Shown here in pieces: positions 1-5,334 of a stretch of 5,334 nt of DNA. Source of the DNA: Candidatus Omnitrophota bacterium. GTDB taxonomy: Bacteria; Omnitrophota; Gorgyraeia; Duberdicusellales; 4484-171. Under the pieces are notes generated by a model, which worked only from the letters and a program-made list of their open reading frames with translations, did no database searches and was not told the origin of the DNA. Position numbers and translations under genes: made by a program. Positions within the stretch are counted from its first letter, which is position 1; the number at the start of each line of letters is the position of its first letter. The stretch lies in contig JAGLSH010000053.1 of NCBI GenBank assembly GCA_023135855.1, positions 1-5,334 of the forward strand, read 5' to 3'.

Positions 1-131
1 CTAAAGCTTTAGATGACCTTTCAAAAGATGGTTTACTTAAGTACAAAAAAGAAAAAGGCAGGATAATAGGGGTTTATTTGAGCAAGAAAGGTTTTTGTTT
101 CTCTGATACGGTCTCTAGTGCCTTTCTTTAA
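1..131 (+). CDS. C-terminal end of a probable HemW-like radical SAM protein (5' partial)
   Basis: An open frame enters from the left edge (first full codon at base 3) and stops with TAA at 129-131, giving 42 residues. The tail contains KDGLL, then an amphipathic stretch, LSKKG and SDTVSSAFL. This resembles the C-terminal winged-helix-like HemN_C domain of HemW and related coproporphyrinogen oxidase-like proteins, which typically end in a GLL...LT.kG...s..v...fL pattern. HemW acts in the cytosol and is linked to heme handling. The radical SAM core with its CxxxCxxC cluster lies outside the window, so the family call rests on the tail alone. Other winged-helix proteins with a GLL...L..kG end remain possible. 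A terminator-like hairpin and a promoter follow, so it is probably not part of the LPS operon. Confidence 0.5.
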   Translation, partial: KALDDLSKDGLLKYKKEKGRIIGVYLSKKGFCFSDTVSSAFL

Positions 132-134
132 ATT

Positions 135-158
135 ATCTAGTTTTATTGTAGATTTTTT
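135..158 (+). terminator. Weak terminator-like hairpin with T-run after the upstream gene
   Basis: ATCTA (135-139) can pair with TAGAT (149-153) around a 9-nt loop, and the right arm runs into six T residues (153-158). It sits 3 nt after the stop of the preceding gene, where an intrinsic terminator is expected. The stem has only one G-C pair and five base pairs in all, so it is weak and could be chance in AT-rich DNA. Confidence 0.25.
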
Positions 159-176
159 CTATTAGAATGGTATAAT
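146..176 (+). promoter_or_regulatory. Extended -10 promoter for the LPS core operon
   Basis: A perfect TATAAT at 171-176 is preceded directly by TGG (168-170), which matches the extended -10 element TGn. The best -35 is TTGTAG at 146-151, which shares only the TTG with the consensus and has a long 19-bp spacer. Extended -10 promoters tolerate a poor -35. Transcription would start near 183, giving a leader of about 44 nt before the hldA ATG at 227. It lies in the only sizeable intergenic gap, just upstream of seven co-directional genes. No operator or riboswitch is evident in the leader. Confidence 0.55.
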
Positions 177-226
177 TGTTTGTCATATTGGTGGAGCTTC
201 AATTTCAATCTTAAAGATAGATAATC

Positions 227-1201
227 ATGAAGAAGAAATTAAACAATATTGTTTCACGGTTTAAGAATAAGAGGATACTGGTTGTTGGGGATTTGATTCT
301 TGATCATCATATTGTTGGTAGTGTTGATCGGGTTTCTCCAGAAGCTCCGGTCCCAGTAGTTTGGGCTAACCAGGAGAATTTTGTTCCTGGAGGGGCGGCC
401 AATGTCGGTCTCAACCTTAGTGCTATGGGGGCAAAGGTGAGCCTTTGTGGGGTTGTCGGTCGAGATCATTTTGGTAAAACTTTACTTTCTCATATTGGTC
501 AATACGGTATTTGTACGAAGCTAATTGTTAAAGATAGCAAAAGACCAACTACCTTAAAAACTAGAATAATGGCTCATCATCAGCAGATAGTAAGGGTTGA
601 TTGGGAGTCATTAGAATTTCTTTCGGAAAGCACAAATAAATCAGTTTTTAATAAAATTAAGAAAAATTTAGATAATTTTGATGCCCTAATCGTTGAGGAT
701 TACGGTAAAGGAGTAATAAATCCGTCATTGCTTGAAGAGCTAATAGATTTGTGCCGAAAAAAAAACATGATAATCACTGTTGATCCCAAAGAAGAGCATT
801 TTGATTATTATGAAAATGTAACTGTGCTTACTCCTAACCTGAAAGAAGCCCAGGCTGCGGCTGGAACCAAGATAAGAAGTAAGAGCCAGATTCCTTTCTT
901 AGGTAAAATAATTATGAAAAGGTTAAATCCTAAAGCATTGCTAATTACTTTAGGAGAAGACGGAATGATGCTGTTCTTTGGTGAGAGTTGCCATCATATA
1001 CCAACAGCAGCTTTAGAGATTTTTGATGTTAGTGGAGCTGGAGATACTGTAATTTCTGTTTTTACTTTAGCTTTAACTGCTGGGGCAACTTATAAAGAGG
1101 CGGCAATAATTGCTAATTTTGCTGCTGGAGTTGTAGTCGGTAAGTTAGGAGCAGCAACTTTAACCAAAAAAGAGCTCAATACGGCGATTAATGGAAACTA
1201 A
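227..1201 (+). CDS. hldA: D-glycero-beta-D-manno-heptose-7-phosphate kinase (monofunctional HldA/RfaE1)
   Basis: This cytosolic PfkB-family sugar kinase phosphorylates D-glycero-D-manno-heptose-7-phosphate at C1 with ATP, a step towards ADP-heptose for the LPS inner core. The 324 residues cover the kinase domain. GDLILD (21-26) and RVSPEAPVPVV (35-45) are the characteristic RfaE1 N-terminal motif. GGAANVGLNL (55-64) is the first PfkB signature. KTRIMAHHQQIVRVDWE (111-127), EDYGKG (157-162), VDPK (185-188) and LTPNLKEA (201-208) follow. DVSGAGDT (267-274) is the ATP-site signature, with D273 as the probable catalytic base. The RfaE2 nucleotidyltransferase domain found in bifunctional HldE (about 475 aa) is absent, so a separate enzyme must add the AMP. 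In-frame TAG at 218-220 rules out a longer product from an upstream start. No strong Shine-Dalgarno precedes the ATG, only AAAGAT about 8 nt away. It is the first gene of the operon and overlaps kdsB by 11 nt. Confidence 0.92.
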   Translation: MKKKLNNIVSRFKNKRILVVGDLILDHHIVGSVDRVSPEAPVPVVWANQENFVPGGAANVGLNLSAMGAKVSLCGVVGRDHFGKTLLSHIGQYGICTKLIVKDSKRPTTLKTRIMAHHQQIVRVDWESLEFLSESTNKSVFNKIKKNLDNFDALIVEDYGKGVINPSLLEELIDLCRKKNMIITVDPKEEHFDYYENVTVLTPNLKEAQAAAGTKIRSKSQIPFLGKIIMKRLNPKALLITLGEDGMMLFFGESCHHIPTAALEIFDVSGAGDTVISVFTLALTAGATYKEAAIIANFAAGVVVGKLGAATLTKKELNTAINGN

Positions 1202-1940
1202 GTTCAATGTGATTGGTGTGATACCAGCACGATATGAATCAACTAGGCTTGAGTTTAAGCTTTTGCGTAGAATATGCGATAAGAGCTTATTGCAATGGAC
1301 TTGGGAGAATGCATCTGCTTCTCATAGCTTAGATCGGTTAATTATTGCTTGCGACCATGTTGATTTGAAAAAAGAAGCTGAAAAGTTTGGCGCTGAGGTT
1401 GTCTTAACATCTGTAGATCATTCTTCAGGTACTGATAGAATAGCTGAAGCTGTTCGAGATATTGATGCTAAAATTGTTCTAAATATTCAGGCTGATGAGC
1501 CGCTTATACATCATTCAATAATTGATAGGTTAGCTCAAGAAATGCTTTCAGGTCAGGAATTAGTTATAGCTACAGTTAAGACGAAGATCAATCAGGATGA
1601 TGAGATAAATAATCCTAATGTTGTTAAGGTTGTGACAACGCGGGAAGATTATGCGATTTATTTTTCTCGTTTTCCGATTCCTTTTCATCGAGACGAGAAT
1701 AGTGCGTCGACATATTATAAGCATTTAGGGATTTATGCTTATACTAAAGATTTTCTTTATACTTTTAAGAATCTTCCTGTATCTTCACTAGAATGTGCAG
1801 AGAAATTAGAGCAATTAAGGGTATTGGAAGCTGGCTACAAAATAAAAGTTGTCGAAACTCAATTTGATTCTTGCGGCGTTGACACTGAAGATGATTTATA
1901 TAAAGTTGAGAGTCTTTTATCTAAGCGGAAAAATATTTAA
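1191..1940 (+). CDS. kdsB: 3-deoxy-manno-octulosonate cytidylyltransferase (CMP-Kdo synthetase)
   Basis: This cytosolic enzyme transfers CMP from CTP to Kdo, releasing pyrophosphate and making the CMP-Kdo donor for lipid A glycosylation. At 249 aa it has the normal family length (about 245-255). Family motifs are in order: VIPARYESTRL (10-20), IIACDH (51-56), SSGTDRIAEA (78-87), NIQADEP (98-104) with probable Mg-binding D102, NPNVVKVV (141-148), YFSRFPIPFHRD (157-168), YYKHLGIYAY (175-184), EKLEQLR (204-210) and GVDTEDD (229-235). The usual PGKPL after STRL is EFKLL here. The lysine (K23) remains while both glycines/prolines around it are changed. QGDEP reads QADEP. All other landmarks are intact, so I take it as active. 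The ATG lies inside the end of hldA with no clear Shine-Dalgarno, which suggests translational coupling. A 17-nt gap leads to kdsA. Confidence 0.93.
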   Translation: METKFNVIGVIPARYESTRLEFKLLRRICDKSLLQWTWENASASHSLDRLIIACDHVDLKKEAEKFGAEVVLTSVDHSSGTDRIAEAVRDIDAKIVLNIQADEPLIHHSIIDRLAQEMLSGQELVIATVKTKINQDDEINNPNVVKVVTTREDYAIYFSRFPIPFHRDENSASTYYKHLGIYAYTKDFLYTFKNLPVSSLECAEKLEQLRVLEAGYKIKVVETQFDSCGVDTEDDLYKVESLLSKRKNI

Positions 1941-1957
1941 AATGGAGAGAGTTTAGC

Positions 1958-2755
1958 ATGTCTAAAGTAGAAAAAGAATTGACTTTTATTATTGGTCCTT
2001 GCGTTATTGAGAACAAGAGTCAAACAATGGATATTGCTTCTTATTTAAAGGATCTATTTTTAAATCTTCCCGTACGTTTTATTTTTAAGGCAAGTTTTGA
2101 TAAGGCTAACCGTACTTCAATTAAGTCTCCTCGAGGAGTGGGATTAACTAAGGGAATTAAGATATTAGGAGAGATTAAATCTAAGCTAAAAGTTCCCATC
2201 TTAAGCGATGTGCATTGTGTTAGCCAGATAAAAGATGTCAAAGATGTTTTGGATATAATCCAAATACCGGCTTTTCTTTGTCGACAAACTGATTTGATTG
2301 TAGAAGCAGCAAAAACTAAGAAGATTGTAAATATAAAAAAAGGTCAATTTGTTTCTCCGGCTGATATTAAGCATATAGTTGAGAAAGTTGAAGCAACAGG
2401 GAATAAAAAGATTTTTATTACTGAAAGAGGAAGTTGTTTTGGCTATAATAGCTTAGTCGTTGATTTTCGTTCTTTTTTAATTATGAAAAAATATGGATAC
2501 CCAATAATCTATGATGTCACTCACTCCTTACAAAGCCCTTCATCAAAGGGAGGAGTTTCAGGCGGAGATAGAGAGTTTGCTTTTGGTTTAGCTAAGGCAG
2601 CAGCAGCTTGTGGTGTGGATGGTTTATTTATCGAGACACATCCGAAGCCTTCTCAGGCTTTATCAGACGCTTATACCTCTCTGCCTTTAGCTAAGATTGA
2701 AAATTTAGTTAAGAGTATTTTAAGAATAAAAGAGGCAATAGATGAAGAAAAATAA
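1958..2755 (+). CDS. kdsA: 3-deoxy-8-phosphooctulonate synthase (Kdo-8-P synthase), metal-dependent type
   Basis: This cytosolic TIM-barrel enzyme condenses phosphoenolpyruvate with arabinose-5-phosphate to give Kdo-8-phosphate. Visible motifs are GPCVIE (13-18), FKASFDKANRTS (43-54), QIPAFLCRQTDL (102-113), NIKKGQF (125-131), ERGSCFGYNSLVVDFR (156-171), DVTHSLQ (186-192), SGGDREF (201-207), FIETHP (224-229) and ALSDAYT (234-240). C15, H189, E226 and D237 match the four metal ligands of the Aquifex aeolicus enzyme (C11, H185, E222, D233 as I recall them) with an identical offset of four. The E. coli metal-free class has Asn in place of this Cys. Oddities: SPRG (57-60) replaces the usual SFRG/SYRG, and DVHC (84-87) replaces DVHE. 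The start is well fixed by GGAGAGA at 1944-1950, 7 nt before the ATG. The 3' end overlaps kdsD by 14 nt. Confidence 0.95.
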   Translation: MSKVEKELTFIIGPCVIENKSQTMDIASYLKDLFLNLPVRFIFKASFDKANRTSIKSPRGVGLTKGIKILGEIKSKLKVPILSDVHCVSQIKDVKDVLDIIQIPAFLCRQTDLIVEAAKTKKIVNIKKGQFVSPADIKHIVEKVEATGNKKIFITERGSCFGYNSLVVDFRSFLIMKKYGYPIIYDVTHSLQSPSSKGGVSGGDREFAFGLAKAAAACGVDGLFIETHPKPSQALSDAYTSLPLAKIENLVKSILRIKEAIDEEK

Positions 2756-3722
2756 TAAAGAAGAAATCATAAAATGGGCAAAAGAAGTGCTCAAAACAGA
2801 GAAAAAAGGCATCGATGATTTAAGCCGTAATTTAAACAATAGCTTTGTAAAGGTGATTGATGCTATATCTAGCTGTCGTGGCAGAGTTGTAGTAACAGGT
2901 ATGGGTAAGGCGGGAATTATTGGACAAAAATTTTCAGCTACCCTTTCTTCTACTGGTTCTTCATCATTTTGGCTTCATGCTGCTGAAGCAGTTCATGGAG
3001 ACCTAGGTAGTGTGCGCGAGGATGATGTGGTGGTAGTTCTTTCTTATAGCGGAGAGACTGATGAGATAAAGAATTTAATTCCTTTTATAAAAAAGATTGG
3101 AGCAAAAATAATTGCTATTACTGGAAATATTAAATCTAATCTTGCTTGTTATTCTGATAGTGTAGTTAATGTCAAAGTAGATAAAGAAGCTTGTGCTTTA
3201 GGTCTAGCTCCGACTACTTCTACTACGGCAATGCTGGCAATATGTGATGCGATATCTGTAGTTCTGCAGAAAATAAAGGGTTTTAAAGAGAAAGATTTTG
3301 CTTTCTTTCATCCTCGAGGTTCTCTGGGAAGGAAATTATTGCTTAAGGTTAAAGATATTATGCGTAAGGGGAAATCTAATCCTATTGTTAGCGAGAATGC
3401 TTTAGTTAAAGAAGTTATTGTAAAAATAACAACTGCTCATGCTGGAGCTGCTACTATTGTTAATGGCAATAAAAAATTAATTGGGATATTTACTGATGGG
3501 GATTTACGTCGAAATTTAGAGAAGTATCCTAATCTTTTGGAAGAAAAGATTAAAAAGGTTATGACTAAGAACCCAATAACAGTTTGCGATAATGATTTAG
3601 CCTCAGAAGTTTTAAAGATTTTAGAGAAAAAGAAGATTGATGAAGTTCCAGTAGTCGATAAAAATTATTATCCGACCGGAATGCTTGATATTCAGGATTT
3701 GATTGTTGCTGGAGTAGTCTAA
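2742..3722 (+). CDS. kdsD: D-arabinose-5-phosphate isomerase, SIS domain plus two CBS domains
   Basis: This cytosolic enzyme interconverts D-ribulose-5-phosphate and D-arabinose-5-phosphate, the first committed step of Kdo synthesis. The 326 residues match the usual KdsD length (about 320-330). The SIS domain spans roughly residues 35-180: GMGKAG (53-58), STGSSSFWLHAAEAVHGDLG (70-89), SYSGETDEI (101-109) and EACALGLAPTTSTTAML (149-165). K56, E108, E149 and H190 align with the E. coli catalytic residues K59, E111, E152 and H193 (recalled) at a constant offset of three. CBS 1 (about 204-260) starts at VKDIM and contains GIFTDGDLRR. CBS 2 (about 272-326) starts at KVMTKNPI and contains DEVPVVD. 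CBS pairs often bind nucleotides. The family's HPGGALG reads HPRGSLG (190-196). AGAGG at 2731-2735 lies 6 nt before the ATG, inside the end of kdsA. GutQ is a paralogous alternative, but the kds context favours KdsD. Confidence 0.93.
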   Translation: MKKNNKEEIIKWAKEVLKTEKKGIDDLSRNLNNSFVKVIDAISSCRGRVVVTGMGKAGIIGQKFSATLSSTGSSSFWLHAAEAVHGDLGSVREDDVVVVLSYSGETDEIKNLIPFIKKIGAKIIAITGNIKSNLACYSDSVVNVKVDKEACALGLAPTTSTTAMLAICDAISVVLQKIKGFKEKDFAFFHPRGSLGRKLLLKVKDIMRKGKSNPIVSENALVKEVIVKITTAHAGAATIVNGNKKLIGIFTDGDLRRNLEKYPNLLEEKIKKVMTKNPITVCDNDLASEVLKILEKKKIDEVPVVDKNYYPTGMLDIQDLIVAGVV

Positions 3723-3738
3723 TTTAAAGGCAAAGGAA

Positions 3739-4269
3739 ATGAAAAATACAAAGACTTTATTTAAAAGTGTGAAGTTGCTTATCTTAGATGTTGATGGAGT
3801 TTTGACTAAGGGAGAAATAATTTATGATAGTCAGGATAGAGAACTTAAAATTTTCAACGTTAAAGATGGACTAGGAGTGTTCCTTCTTAGCAAACTAGGA
3901 ATTAAAACTATTTTTCTATCAGCTAGAAAGTCACCGATGCTTATGAGAAGAGCTAAAGATATGAAGGTAGTTGAAGTGATTGGAGGTATTCTTCCCAAAG
4001 AAAGTGTTTTAGGGAAAATTAAGAAAAAATACAAGGTTAAAGAGAGTGAAATTTGTTTTGTTGGTGATGATTGGATAGACTTAGGTTTGATTGAGAAAGT
4101 TGGGGCCTCAGTAGCGGTGCCGGATGCACCTTTAGCAGTCAGAAAGGCTGCTAAGTATGTTACCAAGAGAAAAGGTGGAGAAGGAGCTGTGCGAGAGGTG
4201 GTGGACTTAATTTTTGAATCTCAGAATTTAGAGAAAAAAATTTATAAAATTATTAAGAATCTTCATTAA
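3739..4269 (+). CDS. kdsC: Kdo-8-phosphate phosphatase (HAD superfamily, KdsC type)
   Basis: This cytosolic phosphatase hydrolyses Kdo-8-phosphate to Kdo and phosphate, between KdsA and KdsB. It is a capless C0-type HAD protein of 176 aa, close to the usual 165-190. HAD motif I is DVDGVLT (17-23) with nucleophile D17 and acid/base D19. FNVKDGLG (39-46) is the KdsC-specific substrate loop. Motif II is LSARKSP (60-66) with S61, where the family usually has TGR or SGR. K87 is the motif III lysine. Motif IV is GDDWIDL (109-115) with D110, D111 and D114. GGEGAVREV (146-154) is the conserved tail that reaches a neighbouring subunit in the tetramer. A further lysine-rich segment of about 20 residues ends the protein. 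Two AAAGG boxes (3726-3730 and 3732-3736) precede the ATG, the first at better spacing. The gap from kdsD is 16 nt. Confidence 0.93.
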   Translation: MKNTKTLFKSVKLLILDVDGVLTKGEIIYDSQDRELKIFNVKDGLGVFLLSKLGIKTIFLSARKSPMLMRRAKDMKVVEVIGGILPKESVLGKIKKKYKVKESEICFVGDDWIDLGLIEKVGASVAVPDAPLAVRKAAKYVTKRKGGEGAVREVVDLIFESQNLEKKIYKIIKNLH

Positions 4270-4273
4270 GTAG

Positions 4274-4301
4274 TTGACTTTGAAGCGTAATTTGATATAT
4301 T
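4274..4301 (+). promoter_or_regulatory. Possible internal promoter before the lptC-lptA-like gene
   Basis: TTGACT (4274-4279) matches the -35 consensus at five of six bases. TATATT (4296-4301) matches the -10 at five of six, with a 16-bp spacer. TGA directly before the -10 (4293-4295) also fits an extended -10. The predicted start of transcription, near 4307-4309, falls on or just past the ATG at 4305, so the full gene could not be translated from it by normal initiation. It may be a chance match in AT-rich sequence, serve lptB and downstream genes, or initiate slightly upstream to give a leaderless message. Confidence 0.35.
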
Positions 4302-4304
4302 AAT

Positions 4305-5117
4305 ATGTTTTCAAGAAGACCAACCGTAATTATTATTTTTTTGTTGTTTGCATTTATGAGCATTCAGGCTTATTCGCAACAGAAAATTAATGATTTTTAT
4401 CTTTCTAACATTAAAGATGATGGTACTCAGGATTGGGAAGTAAAGGGTAAAACTGCTACCATACGCGATAATTTTGTTGATATTAATGACATGGAAGCAA
4501 ATTATTATACAGAAGAGGACACTATTTTAATTACTTCTGATGAGGCGACGTTAAATAAAGAGAATATGGATGTATCTCTTAAAAGTAATGTCCATATTGA
4601 GAATGAAGAGGGAGCAACTTTAGAAACCGATTCATTGAGGTGGCAGAGAGAACAGAATCGCATTGAAACTGATGATTGGATAAAGACTACTAGAGATTTA
4701 ATGCAGATAGAATCAACTGGTCTTACTGCAGATACTGAACTTAAAACAGCTGCTTTTAAAAAGGATGTAAGGGTAACGCTGCCGGATAAAGAGAATAAGG
4801 GCGTTACTACAGCAGTTTGTAGCGGTCCTTTAGAAATTGAATACAATAAAGGGAAAGCGATTTTTAATCAAGATGTAGTAGTTGCTAACCAAGAAGGTAA
4901 GTTGTATTCAGATAAGGCTACTTTATTTTTTGATATCGAGAGTAAAGAAATAGTGAAAATTATTTCTGAAGGGAATGTTAAGATAATACAAGGCAGTAAT
5001 GTTACTTTTTCACAAAAAGCAACTTATTTGAGTAAGGAGCAAAAAATACTCCTTGAGGGACGACCAAGAGTAATATATTATTCTGATAGCGAGGGGGGCT
5101 TGAGCCTTTTTAAATAA
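4305..5117 (+). CDS. LPS export protein with LptC-like and LptA/OstA-like halves
   Basis: This is a probable periplasmic bridge component that passes LPS from the LptBFG transporter towards the outer membrane. RR at 4-5 and a hydrophobic stretch at about 7-22 form either a signal peptide, with possible cleavage after AYS (22-24), or the single membrane anchor of LptC. Residues about 27-158 read as LptC: INDFYLSNIKDDGTQDWEV, a beta-rich repeat pattern, LETDSLRW (106-113) and IETDDWI. Residues about 172-258 read as a second OstA/LptA beta-jellyroll unit: GPLEIEY (174-180), LYSDKATLFFD (200-210), SEGNVKII (221-228), ATYLSKEQKILLEGRPRVI (239-257). At 270 aa it is longer than a usual LptC (about 190), and no separate lptA lies before lptB. 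The start has no Shine-Dalgarno; an in-frame TGA at 4293-4295 makes 4305 the first possible ATG. The next in-frame ATG (residue 18) would destroy the hydrophobic segment. Family placement is fairly sure, the two-domain reading less so. Confidence 0.75.
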   Translation: MFSRRPTVIIIFLLFAFMSIQAYSQQKINDFYLSNIKDDGTQDWEVKGKTATIRDNFVDINDMEANYYTEEDTILITSDEATLNKENMDVSLKSNVHIENEEGATLETDSLRWQREQNRIETDDWIKTTRDLMQIESTGLTADTELKTAAFKKDVRVTLPDKENKGVTTAVCSGPLEIEYNKGKAIFNQDVVVANQEGKLYSDKATLFFDIESKEIVKIISEGNVKIIQGSNVTFSQKATYLSKEQKILLEGRPRVIYYSDSEGGLSLFK

Positions 5118-5334
5118 TGCGGCTTTTAGAAGTTGATAATTTAACTAAATCTTATGGCAATAAGACAGTAGTAAGTAATGTGTCTTTGTCAGTAAAGAGA
5201 GGAGAAGTTGTGGGTTTGCTTGGCCCTAATGGAGCGGGTAAGACTACTACTTTTTATATGGTGGTGGGAATCATTTCTCCTGATGCTGGCCAAATATCAT
5301 TTGATAATCGGAATATTACTTACACACCTATCCA
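5117..5334 (+). CDS. lptB: LPS export ABC transporter ATP-binding protein LptB (3' partial)
   Basis: LptB is the cytosolic ATPase that works with LptF and LptG to extract LPS from the inner membrane. The first 72 residues are present; the frame runs off the right edge. LTKSYGNKTVVSNVSL (9-24) is the A-loop region. GLLGPNGAGKTTTFYMVVG (33-51) contains Walker A (36-44, with K42), and the FYM following it is typical of LptB rather than other ABC ATPases. SPDAGQISFD and ITYTPI agree with the LptB sequence before the Q-loop. The Q-loop, signature motif and Walker B lie beyond the window. The start overlaps the previous stop as TAATG (A at 5117 shared). The only purine-rich box, GAGGGGGG at 5091-5098, is about 18 nt away, so translation is probably coupled to the preceding gene. 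Confidence 0.93.
   Translation, partial: MRLLEVDNLTKSYGNKTVVSNVSLSVKRGEVVGLLGPNGAGKTTTFYMVVGIISPDAGQISFDNRNITYTPI

Noticed and set aside
183..226. Riboswitch or attenuator in the leader before hldA
   Set aside because: Only about 44 nt, AT-rich, with no convincing stem or known aptamer pattern.
254..469. Minus-strand open frame of 71 codons opposite hldA
   Set aside because: It lies wholly within a clearly recognised gene, has no family resemblance and no ribosome site; a shadow of the coding strand.
1942..1956. Four-codon mini-ORF (MERV, stop) just before kdsA, possibly a leader peptide
   Set aside because: It overlaps the kdsA Shine-Dalgarno itself and has no ribosome site or attenuator structure; most likely chance.
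2041..2241. Minus-strand open frame of 66 codons opposite kdsA
   Set aside because: Lies inside conserved kdsA sequence, and its composition is explained by the reverse complement of that gene.
3831..4166. Minus-strand open frame of 111 codons opposite kdsC
   Set aside because: Fully antisense to the HAD motifs of kdsC, low-complexity Ser/Leu/Thr-rich, with no recognisable domain.
4505..4846. Minus-strand open frame of 113 codons opposite the LptC-LptA-like gene
   Set aside because: Ser/Val-rich translation typical of an antisense shadow, with no promoter or start signal.
1..5334. A hidden novel defence, mobile or RNA-guided system
   Set aside because: All sequence from 227 onward is accounted for by recognised LPS genes with consistent base composition; no direct repeats, terminal inverted repeats, tRNA or repeat arrays were seen.

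Overview
The window is one stretch of an AT-rich genome from a diderm (Gram-negative) bacterium. It holds nine genes or gene parts, all on the + strand and tightly packed. It is an inner-core lipopolysaccharide cluster: a heptose kinase (hldA/rfaE1), all four enzymes that make and activate Kdo (kdsB, kdsA, kdsD, kdsC), and the start of the Lpt export machinery (an LptC-LptA-like protein, then LptB). A bacterium that makes Kdo and carries LptB has an LPS-bearing outer membrane. The KdsA is the metal-dependent, Aquifex-like type with a metal-binding Cys. This fits a deep-branching diderm, and the Omnitrophota/PVC group is my best guess, but only as weak inference from the style of the proteins and the gene order.

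Layout. Bases 1-131 are the 3' end of an upstream gene, probably the HemW-like radical SAM protein. Bases 132-226 are the only real intergenic region; they hold a weak terminator-like hairpin and a good extended -10 promoter. From 227 to the window end run hldA, kdsB, kdsA, kdsD, kdsC, lptC-lptA-like and lptB. Junctions are overlaps of 11, 14 and 1 nt, or gaps of 17, 16 and 35 nt. They look like one operon with translational coupling. The 35-nt gap before the lptC-lptA-like gene may hold a second promoter, oddly placed against the start codon.

How the genes work together. KdsD isomerises ribulose-5-phosphate to arabinose-5-phosphate. KdsA condenses this with phosphoenolpyruvate to Kdo-8-phosphate, KdsC removes the phosphate, and KdsB activates Kdo as CMP-Kdo for transfer to lipid A. 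HldA phosphorylates heptose-7-phosphate towards ADP-heptose, the next core sugar. LptB powers LPS extraction from the inner membrane, and the LptC-LptA-like protein would carry LPS across the periplasm.

No gene here is of unknown family, and I see no CRISPR array, tRNA, rRNA, insertion sequence or defence system. The points most worth a second look are the apparent LptC-LptA fusion, its start site without a ribosome binding site, and departures from signature motifs in KdsB, KdsA and KdsD.
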